Shown here in pieces: positions 18,310-27,400 of a DNA stretch of 64,000 bases. The notes under the pieces are model-generated. The model saw only the letters and a program-made list of their open reading frames with translations. It was not told where the DNA came from and searched no databases. The first letter of the stretch is position 1; every line of letters begins with the position of its first letter. Position numbers and translations under genes: made by a program. The stretch covers positions 2,914,001-2,978,000 of the forward strand of contig SMLU01000001.1 in assembly GCA_007859745.1 (NCBI GenBank), read 5' to 3'. This DNA is from Phycisphaerae bacterium RAS1. GTDB taxonomy: Bacteria; Planctomycetota; Phycisphaerae; UBA1845; Fen-1342.

Positions 18310-19866
18310 ATGAACGCGCGCTATTCGCCTCTGCTTCGCCATTTGTCGCCGTTTGGCGTCGCCGGACTCCTGGCTTCGCTCGTCGGGTGCGCCGCCACCT
18401 GGCCCGCCGACGTTGAATTCGCGCTCCGTCGCGCCGGCCCAAACCGTTCCCAGCTCGAGCACGTGCTCGATTCGTATCGCCGCAGCGGCGACTCGCGCAA
18501 GCTCCTGGCGGCCCAGTTTCTCATCGCGAACATGCCCGAGCACGGTTTCGTGGAATACGCGCTGCGGACGGTCGCGGGCGAGGACGTTTCATTCGACGCG
18601 CTGAACTATCCGAACTTCGCCGCGGCGCAGGCGGCGCTGGACGCGCTCGAGAAAGAGCGCGGCACCCTGGATTTTCAGAAAGCGAAATTCGTCAGCGATC
18701 TGCAGACCATCACCGCCGACACGCTGTCCGAGAATATTGAGCTGGCGTTCGAAGCGTGGCGCACCAGGCCCTGGGCCCGGGCGCTGACCTTCACCGCCTT
18801 CCTCGAGCACGTTCTGCCCTATCGCGGCAGCAACGAGCCGATCAACTCGACCCGTCGCACGCTGCTGGATCGCTACGCCGACCTGCCGGGGCGGATGAAG
18901 GACGCGTCCGACATGGCGGAGGCGGCCCGGCTGATCGAAACCGATGTTTCGGCCTGGGTCGGCTTTGACGAACTTTACTATCTGCACCCGACGGATCAGA
19001 GCTTCGAGGAGATGTCGCAGCGCCGCAAAGGCCGCTGCGAGGACATTACCAACATGCAGCTTTACGCGCTGCGCGCCTGCGCCGTCGCGGTCGCGTCGGA
19101 CTACACGCCGTGGTGGGCCGACCGCGACAACAACCACGCCTGGAGCGTGGCGCTCGACGCCCGCGGGCGCGGCAGGGCGGGGCTATCCAACCGGGCCGCG
19201 AAGATCTACCGCAAGACCTACTCGCGAAGCGCCGACAGCCTGGGGGCCATCCGCCGGCCGGATGAGGCCGTGCCGCCGACGCTGACCAGTTCTCACGTCA
19301 TCGACGCGACCGATCAGTATCTGCCCGTCAGCGACGTGGTCGTGCAGCTCGATCAGCCTCACGCCGAAGGCACGCGCTTCGCGTACCTGTGCGTTTTCAA
19401 CGGCGGTGAGTGGCGGCCGATTCACTGGGGGCGCATTGCGCCGGGAAGCGCCGCCCGGACCGTGTTCACGCGCATGGGGCGCAACATCGCGTATCTGCCG
19501 GCGTACTTTGAGGAGGGGGAAGTTCGCCCGGCCGCGCCGCCCTTCATCCTGACGCCGGCAGGGACGATTCGCTTGCTCGACGCCGACGCTCCTGCGACGT
19601 CGGTCGAGTTGAGCGCGACCATCCCGACCACGCCCGATGCCGATACGCGCCGCGACAAACCGCTCATCGCCGTTGAATCCGGGAAGACCTATGAGCTGTT
19701 CGCGTGGCAGAATGGCTGGCGCTCGCTGGGAAGGAAGATCGCCGGCCGCGAGCCGGTTTCGTTCGATGCTGTGCCCGCCGGGCGGCTGCTGTGGCTGGTC
19801 GCCGACGGCTCGCGCAAGCTGGAGCGGATTTTCACGATCGAAGAGGGGCGGCAGGTGTTCTGGTGA
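18310..19866 (+). CDS. Transglutaminase-like domain lipoprotein
   Basis: The 518-residue product starts with a signal peptide ending in a lipobox (LLASLVGC, Cys at about 25). A helical domain is followed by a transglutaminase core with the full papain-like triad: C243 in RRKGRCEDITNMQ, H276 in DNNHAWSVALD and D283. The RGRC-E-D signature is typical of bacterial transglutaminase-like proteases or cross-linkers. The C-terminal part (about 330-518) is beta-rich with a WRPIHWGRI segment. In planctomycetes such proteins are exported; the substrate is unknown. The ATG at 18310 starts the signal peptide. It converges with the E1 gene across a hairpin array. Confidence 0.85.
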   Translation: MNARYSPLLRHLSPFGVAGLLASLVGCAATWPADVEFALRRAGPNRSQLEHVLDSYRRSGDSRKLLAAQFLIANMPEHGFVEYALRTVAGEDVSFDALNYPNFAAAQAALDALEKERGTLDFQKAKFVSDLQTITADTLSENIELAFEAWRTRPWARALTFTAFLEHVLPYRGSNEPINSTRRTLLDRYADLPGRMKDASDMAEAARLIETDVSAWVGFDELYYLHPTDQSFEEMSQRRKGRCEDITNMQLYALRACAVAVASDYTPWWADRDNNHAWSVALDARGRGRAGLSNRAAKIYRKTYSRSADSLGAIRRPDEAVPPTLTSSHVIDATDQYLPVSDVVVQLDQPHAEGTRFAYLCVFNGGEWRPIHWGRIAPGSAARTVFTRMGRNIAYLPAYFEEGEVRPAAPPFILTPAGTIRLLDADAPATSVELSATIPTTPDADTRRDKPLIAVESGKTYELFAWQNGWRSLGRKIAGREPVSFDAVPAGRLLWLVADGSRKLERIFTIEEGRQVFW

Positions 19867-19873
19867 GGTGGAC

Positions 19874-19987
19874 GTCCGACTCGGAGGTCGGACGCTACGG
19901 CCGTCCGACTCGGAGGTCGGACGCTACGGCCGTCCGACTCGGAGGTCGGACGCTACGGCCGTCCGACTCGGAGGTCGGACGCTACGA
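19874..19987. repeat. Four tandem 29-bp hairpin units between convergent genes
   Basis: Four near-identical units with period 29 (starting at 19874, 19903, 19932 and 19961), each containing GTCCGACTCGGAGGTCGGAC, a 7-bp stem with a 6-nt loop, followed by GCTACGGCC. It lies between the stops of the transglutaminase-like gene and the E1 gene and could terminate transcription from both sides. The rest of 19988-20085 shows no gene. Confidence 0.92.
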
Positions 19988-20085
19988 ATGCACGACAAGA
20001 GCAATCACAAATCACAAATGGGAGACGGAAAACGCCGGGAACGGTCGGCCGCGGGGCATTGTTTCAATCTTCAATTTCCCATTTC

Positions 20086-22455
20086 TCATGTTCCATTTTG
20101 CCATTCGGGTTTCGCCGGCCGGCGTCCGACTCGAGCGTTGGAGGTTTCGGCGCGCGCCAGATCGAGCGCTTCACGCACGATGTCCGGCTCGGTCGGCAGC
20201 ACGGCGTTCGCCGCCGGGCCCAGCGGTGTGTAGGTGTCCAGCCCCGTCAGCCGCGCGGCCAGCACGTCTTCTGCCGCCCGCTCCGCGACCAGCGCCAGGA
20301 TCGCCTCGGCAATCCCGCCCGTGTAGCGGCCTTCGTCAACCACCAGCAATCGGCCCGTCGCGCGGGCCTGCTCAAGAATAAAGTCCTCGTTCAGCGGATT
20401 CAGCCAGCGCAGGTCAACCACGCGTGCGGCGACGCCGTGCTGGTCGCGCAGCATCCTGGCCGCGCGCAGCGACATGTACAGCCCGTTGCCGTACGTCATG
20501 ATCGTCAGCCCATCCGCCTCTTCGTGATAGACCGCGCCGTCGCCCAATCGAATCGCCTCATTCGGCGGCGGATAGGCCGAGAGCCAGCCGCGATCGTCCG
20601 CGGTGTGCAGGTCCTTGGTCATGTAGAGCGCGATCGGCTCTATGAAGCACACGACGCGCCCGTCCACCTTCGCCAGCGCCAGGCACGTCCGCAGCATTTT
20701 TACCGCGTCGTCGCCGCGCGACGGCACGGCGATCACCAGCCCCGGAATGTCGCGCAGCGCCGCAAGGCTGTTGTCATTGTGAAAATGGCCGCCGAAGCCC
20801 TTCTGATAGCCCAACCCCTGGATGCGCACCACCATGGGGTTGCTGAATTGCGCGTTTGAAAAGAACTGCGTTGAGCACGCCTCGCCGCGGAGCTGGTCGA
20901 TCGCGTTGTGCACGTACGCCAGGTACTGAATCTCCGGCGCCGGCAGCAGTCCCAGATGCCCCGCGCCGATGGCCATGCCGAGAATGCTGGTTTCATCCAG
21001 CAGCGTGTTGAACACACGCGCCAGCCCGAAGCGCGCCGACAATCCGGCCGTGACGTAATAAACGCCGCCGCGGGCCGCCACGTCTTCGCCGAAGATCATC
21101 ATCTCCGGATACTTCGCTAACAGATCTCGCAGCCCCCAGTTCAGAATCTGCGCCAGGTGCCGCGGCGGCTGAAACTCGGGCAATCGCGGCCGCTCGCCGA
21201 GCTTTGAGAAGCCCGGGGTGCTGTCAAGCGCGAAGGCGTGAACGCGCGCGTCCTCCGCCGACACGCGCGTCGCCTCGGCGTGCACGCGGTCGGCGTGGTA
21301 GGGGGCCAGCGGCGCCGTCACCTCCACCGCCGAGGTCAGCTTCGGCGCGTCGCCGATTCGGGCCGCCTCCGCGGCGACGCGCTGCCGCGTGTCTTCGTAC
21401 AGCGCCAGGACGTCGTCGGCGTCCATGAAACCGCCGTCGAGCAGCAGCCGCGCTGAATGCAGGAGCGGATCTTGCGCTTCGGCCGCCTCAATCTGCTCCA
21501 GCGGGTGGTATTCGGTCTCGGGATCGGTCCCCGCGTGCCCGAGCAGCCGCACGACCTTCATATGGAGAAACGCGGGCTTGCGCATCCCGCGGACGTACGC
21601 CGCCGCTTGGCGGGCGGTCCTCAGCGCATCCACCAGGTCCAGGCCGTTGCAGCGGAAATAGCGAATCGCCGGGCGCTGGGCGCAAGACGACTCAATCCAG
21701 TTCGTCGCGGTGTGCACCGAAATGCCGATGCCGTTGTCTTCGCACACCAGCAGCAGCGGCACGGGCAGGTTCTGATAGGCCGCGTAGCTGCACATGTTGA
21801 ACGCGCCCTGCGAAACGCTGTGATTCACGGTCGCGTCGCCGAACGTGCAGAGCATGATGCTGTCGCGCGGGATTTCCCCATGCGCCCCGACAATCGGAGA
21901 GACGTTCAGCCGCTTGCAGCGCTCCAGCGCCAGCGCCGCACCGACCGACTTGGGCAATTGGCTGGCGATCGTGCTCGTCTGCGGCAACACGCACAGCGGC
22001 GCGCTGCCCCACACCTTGTGCCGCCCGCCCGAGATGGGGTCGAGCGTGCTGGCCATGAACGACAGCAGCGTGTCGCGGATGAAGTCGGCCCCGATCTGCC
22101 GCGAGCGCTCGGCCATGAGCGCCCCGGCGCGGTAGTGCAGGAAAGCGGGGTCGCTGAAGCGCAGCGCCCGCCCCAGCACGGCATTGCCCTCGTGCCCGCT
22201 GGAGCCGATGGTGTAGAAGCCGCGATTGCTCTTCCGCAGCTCGCGGGCCATCAGATCGAGCCGGCGGCTGAGCACCTGCGACTCGAACAGCTCCGAGAGC
22301 ACGCGCCCGGTGATGTCGGGCGTGTCGGCGCCGACCGGCTCATCCAAGGGCCGGCGGGCGCGTGCGTGACAGGTCTGTGCGGCTTGCTGACAGAACTGCA
22401 CGAAGTTGCGGTCCACCACTTCGGCACGGTTCATCGTAAACGCGGGCGCGGCCAT
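20086..22455 (-). CDS. Fused alpha/beta E1 component of a 2-oxoacid dehydrogenase
   Basis: The 789-residue protein joins both E1 subunits in one chain. Residues about 1-400 form the thiamine-diphosphate-binding alpha part (GSSGHEGNAVLGRALRFSDP; GDATVNHSVSQGAFNM and LLLVCEDNGIGISV, the GD...N cofactor motif). Residues about 435-780 form the transketolase-like beta part (MMIFGEDVAARGGVYYVTAG, RVFNTLLDETSILGMAIGAG, VVRIQGLGYQKG and RVVDLRWLNPLNEDFI). The enzyme would decarboxylate pyruvate or a branched-chain 2-oxoacid and pass the acyl group to a lipoyl E2. No E2 or E3 gene is present nearby; a thioesterase lies upstream. No Shine-Dalgarno; TATACT ends 9 nt before the ATG. Confidence 0.9.
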   Translation of the reverse strand: MAAPAFTMNRAEVVDRNFVQFCQQAAQTCHARARRPLDEPVGADTPDITGRVLSELFESQVLSRRLDLMARELRKSNRGFYTIGSSGHEGNAVLGRALRFSDPAFLHYRAGALMAERSRQIGADFIRDTLLSFMASTLDPISGGRHKVWGSAPLCVLPQTSTIASQLPKSVGAALALERCKRLNVSPIVGAHGEIPRDSIMLCTFGDATVNHSVSQGAFNMCSYAAYQNLPVPLLLVCEDNGIGISVHTATNWIESSCAQRPAIRYFRCNGLDLVDALRTARQAAAYVRGMRKPAFLHMKVVRLLGHAGTDPETEYHPLEQIEAAEAQDPLLHSARLLLDGGFMDADDVLALYEDTRQRVAAEAARIGDAPKLTSAVEVTAPLAPYHADRVHAEATRVSAEDARVHAFALDSTPGFSKLGERPRLPEFQPPRHLAQILNWGLRDLLAKYPEMMIFGEDVAARGGVYYVTAGLSARFGLARVFNTLLDETSILGMAIGAGHLGLLPAPEIQYLAYVHNAIDQLRGEACSTQFFSNAQFSNPMVVRIQGLGYQKGFGGHFHNDNSLAALRDIPGLVIAVPSRGDDAVKMLRTCLALAKVDGRVVCFIEPIALYMTKDLHTADDRGWLSAYPPPNEAIRLGDGAVYHEEADGLTIMTYGNGLYMSLRAARMLRDQHGVAARVVDLRWLNPLNEDFILEQARATGRLLVVDEGRYTGGIAEAILALVAERAAEDVLAARLTGLDTYTPLGPAANAVLPTEPDIVREALDLARAETSNARVGRRPAKPEWQNGT

Positions 22456-22464
22456 AGGGCGGGA

Positions 22465-22470
22465 AGTATA
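22465..22470 (-). promoter_or_regulatory. -10 box TATACT 9 nt before the E1 gene
   Basis: TATACT in the context CGCTATACTTCCCGCC on the minus strand, 9 nt upstream of the ATG. The surrounding bases match those at the EamA gene. Confidence 0.45.
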
Positions 22471-22514
22471 GCGGGCCGGTCCGTTCGGCCGCAGTCGCCG
22501 ATGGGGATATTCGT

Positions 22515-22940
22515 TCAGCGCGCGGCGCGCTCCAGCAGCGCGCGGACTTCCGGCGGAATTGAGATGGATGCGAACCGCCCGGCCTGCATGCGGGCGCAGA
22601 CGGCCGTGGTCTCCGCCAGAGCCAGGCGCTGGCCGGCGCGGGAAAACTCGACCTGAAAGGTGTAGGACTTCTGCCCAACGCGCGTGACGCGCAGCGACAG
22701 GTCGATTTCATCTTCAAACCGGGCCGGACCATCGTACTCACAGCGGGTCGCCACCCGCGGCCAACTGATGGCGCCTTCGACGGCGTGCGCGTCCTGCACG
22801 ATGCTCATGCCCAGCGAGCGCCAGAAGGCGTGCTCGATGTCCTCCATCCAGCGGTAGTAGTTGGAGAAGTGCATCACGCCCGCCAGGTCCGTCTCGCTGA
22901 AGGCCACGCGCCGCGTAATGTTGAAGCAAGATTCGCCCAT
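22515..22940 (-). CDS. Hotdog-fold acyl-CoA thioesterase (YbgC/4-hydroxybenzoyl-CoA type)
   Basis: The 141-residue product hydrolyses an acyl-CoA thioester in the cytoplasm. The hotdog-fold active-site segment is FSETDLAGVMHFSNYYRWME, where the Asp corresponds to the catalytic Asp of 4-hydroxybenzoyl-CoA thioesterase. It is followed by AFWRSLGMSI, CEYDGPARFEDEIDLSLRV and AETTAVCARM. Length fits the family (about 135-145). The ATG at 22940 is chosen because AGGT lies 5 nt upstream and homology begins there; upstream the frame runs into a hairpin repeat. It precedes the E1 gene by 59 nt on the same strand, which may reflect linked acyl-CoA metabolism. Confidence 0.88.
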   Translation of the reverse strand: MGESCFNITRRVAFSETDLAGVMHFSNYYRWMEDIEHAFWRSLGMSIVQDAHAVEGAISWPRVATRCEYDGPARFEDEIDLSLRVTRVGQKSYTFQVEFSRAGQRLALAETTAVCARMQAGRFASISIPPEVRALLERAAR

Positions 22941-22979
22941 GATTACCTGCCGGCCAGAGAGTCTGTGAGTTTCTTTCGC

Positions 22980-23041
22980 GTGGAACGGGCATCGTGCCCG
23001 TTTCTGAGGCCGCACGGACGGGCGAGACGCCCGTCCCACCC
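22980..23041. repeat. Double hairpin repeat (GGAACGGGCATCGTGCCCGT ... GACGGGCGAGACGCCCGTC)
   Basis: A copy of the ten-member double-hairpin family in the 5' region of the thioesterase gene. Confidence 0.88.
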
Positions 23042-23124
23042 AAATGTTCAGAACTCAGAGGCCGGCTTCTCAGGCTACCGCGGGGCGCCGCGTGACGCTA
23101 CGGCGGCGGCGCCTTGGGTTGCGT

Positions 23125-23259
23125 GACAGTTTGGCGGGGTCGCAATCCGAGCCCCAAGCGCGAGCGCGCGGGTGTTTAGGCGAGTGTCACCCAACTCTGA
23201 AAATGCCCACGCGCTTGCGCTTGGGGCTCGGGTCCCGGCGGGCCGCCGCCCAAACTGTC
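23125..23259. repeat. Large inverted repeat around GAGCCCCAAGCGCGAGCGCG
   Basis: The outer ends GACAGTTTGG and CCAAACTGTC pair, and the inner arms GAGCCCCAAGCGCGAGCGCG and CGCGCTTGCGCTTGGGGCTC pair, giving a cruciform-like element of about 135 nt just after the anti-sigma gene. A related element occurs at 37145-37273. Confidence 0.85.
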
Positions 23260-23506
23260 AGACACCCGGCGCCTTGCGGCGGGCGGCCAGGATGGCGCGG
23301 ACGAGATCGGGCGGCACATCGCGGCAAGGGTCGGCCTCGTCGCCGCCGGCGGCGCGCGCCAGGGCAATCGTGGTGCGGTAAGACTTGAGGTACGCGACAC
23401 AGGGCGGGCAAACCGACAGATGGTTCTCGAAGGCGCGCAGCTCGTCGACCGGCAGCTCGCCGGCGTCGTAGCTCATCAGGAAATCGAAAATCTCGCGACA
23501 GGTCAC
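23258..23506 (-). CDS. Zinc-finger anti-sigma factor, cytoplasmic
   Basis: The 82-residue product is a short zf-HC2/ZAS-type anti-sigma protein. The zinc ligands are C3, then H29, C33 and C36 in HLSVCPPC, the H-x3-C-x2-C motif. There is no membrane segment, so it would act as a soluble anti-sigma factor that binds and inhibits the adjacent sigma factor. The GTG start overlaps the sigma gene's stop (GTGA, 4 nt), indicating translational coupling and a fixed ratio of the two proteins. The signal that releases the sigma factor is unknown; ZAS proteins often respond to redox state. Confidence 0.85.
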   Translation of the reverse strand: MTCREIFDFLMSYDAGELPVDELRAFENHLSVCPPCVAYLKSYRTTIALARAAGGDEADPCRDVPPDLVRAILAARRKAPGV

Positions 23507-24099
23507 GTCTCAGCTCCGCGCATGTACGGGTCCAGCAGCGTTCGCAGCGCCTGCCGCGCGCGGTGCAGGCGCGTTTTCACTGCGTTGACCTCGATTCCCA
23601 GCAGGCGGGCGGTCTCTTCGGTGTCCAGGCCGTCGAGGTCGCGAAGTTGAAGCACAATCCGATAGGACTCGGGCAGCTTCGCGATGCAGTTGCGAACAAG
23701 CTCGCGCATCTCGCGACCGGCCGCGGCCTCATCCGACCGTTGCCAGTCGACCGCCGGGTCCGCCTGGTGGCCGTCGGTCAGAAACGCGGGCAGCAGCGAC
23801 TCGATCGACTGCTCCGGGCGGCTCTTGCGGCTTCGCAGACGCATCAATGCGGCATTGACTGTGATGCGGTGCAGCCAGGTGGAGATACGCGACTGCCCGG
23901 AGAACGTGCCGATCGCCTTGAACGCCGACAGGAACGCCTCCTGCACGACTTCGCCGGCGTCGTCCTCGCTGGGCAGCATCCGCCGCGCGACGGCCAGCAT
24001 TCGTCCGCCGTGCGTGCGGACGAGCAGCTCGTAGGCCTGCTCGTCGCCGGCGCGGAGCGCTTGGAGCAGCGCGGGATCATCGTGCTCGACGTTCGGCAT
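23503..24099 (-). CDS. ECF-type RNA polymerase sigma factor
   Basis: The 198-residue protein is a group 4 sigma factor. Region 2 is visible as YELLVRTHGGRMLAVARRML, DDAGEVVQEAFLSAFKAIGT and STWLHRITVNAALMRLRSRK; region 4 as LVRNCIAKLPESYRIVLQLR, LDTEETARLLGIEVNAVKTR and LHRARQALRTLL. It recruits RNA polymerase to a dedicated set of promoters. It is co-transcribed and translationally coupled with a zinc-finger anti-sigma gene. Its regulon is unknown; many ECF units control their own promoter, but no clear ECF -35 AAC motif was identified here. Confidence 0.94.
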   Translation of the reverse strand: MPNVEHDDPALLQALRAGDEQAYELLVRTHGGRMLAVARRMLPSEDDAGEVVQEAFLSAFKAIGTFSGQSRISTWLHRITVNAALMRLRSRKSRPEQSIESLLPAFLTDGHQADPAVDWQRSDEAAAGREMRELVRNCIAKLPESYRIVLQLRDLDGLDTEETARLLGIEVNAVKTRLHRARQALRTLLDPYMRGAET

Positions 24100-24229
24100 G
24101 CGGAGGACTCAGCCCACCAGTGGCCCACCGCGGACGATACTGGCGAAGTCCGCGGGCGGCAATCTGGCGAACCGGCCGGTACTGGTCAAGGGGCGCATCC
24201 CCATACAGGTTGCGATCGGCGGCGTCTTT

Positions 24230-24326
24230 CCGAACCCGCCGCACCAAGCGGCGGGGTGACGGTCGTTTGCGACTGGCGCCCCACAGGCCGCGGACGTCAC
24301 CCCGCCGCTTGGCGCGGCGGGTTCGG
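24230..24326. repeat. Long inverted repeat, CCGAACCCGCCGC...GCGGCGGGTTCGG family
   Basis: Arms of about 32 nt separated by about 35 nt in the space between the divergent sigma and PQQ-propeller genes. The other parts of the 364-nt gap (24100-24229 and 24327-24451) hold nothing recognisable. Confidence 0.85.
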
Positions 24327-24451
24327 ACGGATCGCCACCTGATACTGAATGCACCCTGGTCAGGTTGTACGGTGGGTGCCGCATCATGGCACCCGAACGT
24401 GACCAGCACCGATCGGCCTCAGGCCGGTCCCCCCAGGCGCTTGGGCAAGCG

Positions 24452-24457
24452 TACAAT
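24452..24457 (+). promoter_or_regulatory. -10 box TACAAT 6 nt before the large PQQ-propeller gene
   Basis: TACAAT, then TCGCTC, then the ATG at 24464. No Shine-Dalgarno. A leaderless mRNA is predicted. Confidence 0.45.
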
Positions 24458-24463
24458 TCGCTC

Positions 24464-27400
24464 ATGACGCACTCTGTTCGGACCGCTGTCTGCGTCCCGC
24501 TCGCGCCACGGGGCGGTGCGATCCTGCATGCGTTGTTCGCCTCCTACCTTGCCTCGAGCCTGCTCGCGGCCGCCGCCGCGTTTGGGCAGGCGCCGGAGCA
24601 GGACGTGACGCCGGTGTCCGCGGCGCTGCCGGAGAGCAACGAAGCGGCGATTCTGACCGCGCAGGTGGAGCAGGCACTGCAGTTCGGCGACTACCGCCTG
24701 GCGATCAGCCTGACGCGCAGAATCGCCGAGCTTCCCGAAGGGCTGGTCGCCGTCCCGGGGGCGCGAACCTATTACCCGGTCTGGCGCCAGGCGCTGCGGC
24801 TGTTGGCGCAGCTTCCGCCGGAGGCGAGCGAGCTCTATCGGCAGATGTACGACGCGCAGGTGCGCGCGGAGCTGGACGACGCGGCGCCGCGGGGCGACTT
24901 GCCTGCGCTCAGGCGGCTGTTTCGAACGCACCGCGCCAGCGGGCAGTGGGAAGCCGTGGGCGGCGAGCTGGCGGCGCAGCTCATCGACCGGGGCGAGTTC
25001 GGTGAGGCGATCGACGTCCTGCGGGTGATGTCGGAGAACGCGACGTCGCGCGCCGCGGACGTGGCGGCGCAGCTCGCCGTCGCGCTGGGCCACGTGGGCG
25101 CGACCCGCGCCGCGGGGCGCACGCTCGAGCGGCTGGCCACCGAGCTGCGGGCTCATCCGCAGCCGGGCTGGCCCGAGCGGCTGGCGCTGCTTCAGGCGTG
25201 GCTGGGAGCCAGCGCCGCGGCCGGGCGGGGCGACGGGATGACGCTGGAGCCGCTTCGTTCGATCGACGCCAACTGGTCGCTGCCGCTGACGCCGGCGAGC
25301 TCGGGCGTGTTCGACAACGACGACCAGGTGGCCGAGACGATGGATACGCTGCGGCGGTTGCCGCTGATCGAGCCGGTGCTTGACGACGATATGCTCTTCG
25401 TGCGCGGGCGCGGCACGCTGTGGGCCATCGACGCGCTGACGCTGACCCTGCGTTGGCGGATGGGGGACATGCGGCAGGCGGGCGGAGCCGTGCAGCCGGA
25501 ACGGCACGACGAGCCGGGTGAGGAGGACAGCCCGCCGCTATCAGACGACGCGTCGCTGCTGTTTTCGCACGCCTTGCGGCACGCCATATCGACCGGTTTC
25601 GGCAAGGTCTTCACCATCGAAGGGCTGACGCTGGCGGACCAGGACGCCGAGCGCTTCGGCTGGCAGGGCATCGGCAACGATGCGCCCGGACCGGTTCCCA
25701 ACGCGCTCGTCGCTCGCGACCGGGCTGACGGACAGATCGTATGGCGAGCCGGCGTGGATGCCGATGATCCGCTCTTCGGCGTTGCGTTCCAGGACGCGCC
25801 GCTCATCGCGGGCGGCGCAATCTGCACCGCCATCCAGCGCGGCAACGAACTGCGCGTCTGCCTGATCGATCCGGAAAGCGGCAAGTTGCGAAGTGAAGTG
25901 ATGGTGGTCGGGCCGCCGACCGCGTTCTCGGCGCTCGGCGGGCGCTGCCTGCTCACGTGCGATGAAACGACGGTGTATCTCTGCACGGGCAACGGCGTGG
26001 TCGCCGCGCTGAGCCGCGATGACCTGTCGTGGAAGTGGGCCGCGGTCTATCCGGGCACAAGGCAGGAGCGTCGCGGGCGCTGGCGCTGGATGCCATCGTC
26101 GCGCATCCGGATGCACAGCCTCGGCGCGCAGCGGCCGCTGATCGCGGAAGATCTGCTGATCGTCTGCCCGCCGGACGCGCCGTTCGTGTTCGCCTTCGAC
26201 CGCTTCAACGGCCGCCAGGTGTGGCCGCCCATTGAGCGCTCGGCGTTCGATTTCGTGGTTGGGCCGGCGGCCGAAGGGTTGCTGGTGGCGGGAAACAGCG
26301 TGGTCTGCCTGGACCTGGCTGACGGCCACACGGTCCGCTGGCGCTCGGTGACCATGGAGATCGCCGGCCGCCCGTGCGTCGCGTCCGATCGTGTCTACGT
26401 GCCGACGACGGGAGGACTGGTCACGCTCGACGCCCGCACCGGGCGCGTACTCGACGACGCCGGCCAGGCGATGGCGGAGAGCGTGCGGCGCTCAGCCACG
26501 CCGACGGGCGTGGGCGCGGCGCTGCTGACGGACGGCCGCGCGCTCTACGGCGTGTCGCCCAACGGCGTCTTCAAGCAGCCGGATGCGGCCGCGGCGCGGG
26601 CGCAGGTGGACGAGCTGCTGGCCGCCGCGCCCGCGGACGCGCGGGCGGTGCTGGCCGACGCGTGGCTGAAGCTGCTCTCGGGACACGACGAGGCGGCGCT
26701 CGACGCGCTGCGTTTGCTGCAGCGTGGTGACGCTCAGGTTGCCGCGGCATGCGACCGGCTGCTGACGGGCGTGTTTCTGGCGCTCGCGCGAAAATCGCCC
26801 GACGCCGCCACCCGGCTGGACTGGCTGAAGCGGGCCGCGACGCTTTCGCCGGGTCCGGACGGCGCGGCGGCCGGGCTGATGCTATACGTGGGGCGAACCC
26901 TCGAGGAAAGCGGGCAGTTGGAGGCGGCGACGGCGCACTACTGTGACATGCTCTCGGGCATGTCGGCTGACGCCGCCATCGACCGCAGCGATCCGCGTCT
27001 GCGTCGCGCTGGCTGGTCCCTGGCGCTGGAGAGGCTCGACGCGCTGCTGGCGGGAGCGGACGGGGCGGTGGAAAGCACGTTGTCGCAGCGGGCGGCGGCG
27101 GCCGGCGCGGCGCGCGACTACCGACTGCTGCGGCGGCTGCGCGGCGCGGCGCTGCCGGAGCGGACCCGGGCCGAAATTGACGCGGCGCTGGCGGCTTCCG
27201 ACCTGCCGTATGAGCTGGCGTTCGAGTTTGCCGAGTCGGCCGCGCAGCGCGGCGGTGAGCCGGGGATGTTGCTGGAGCGCTGGGCGGCGCACGTTGCGCT
27301 GGGGCGCTTCGCCGAGGCGCAGCAGGATCAGGCGCGCTGCACCGAGGCGTTCGGCGCGGGCGTCGGGCTGAGCGACGCCGAGCGGAGCCTGCTGGCGCGC

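Noticed and set aside
19874-19987. Possible CRISPR array
   Set aside because: The units are directly adjacent 29-bp repeats with no unique spacers and no cas genes.
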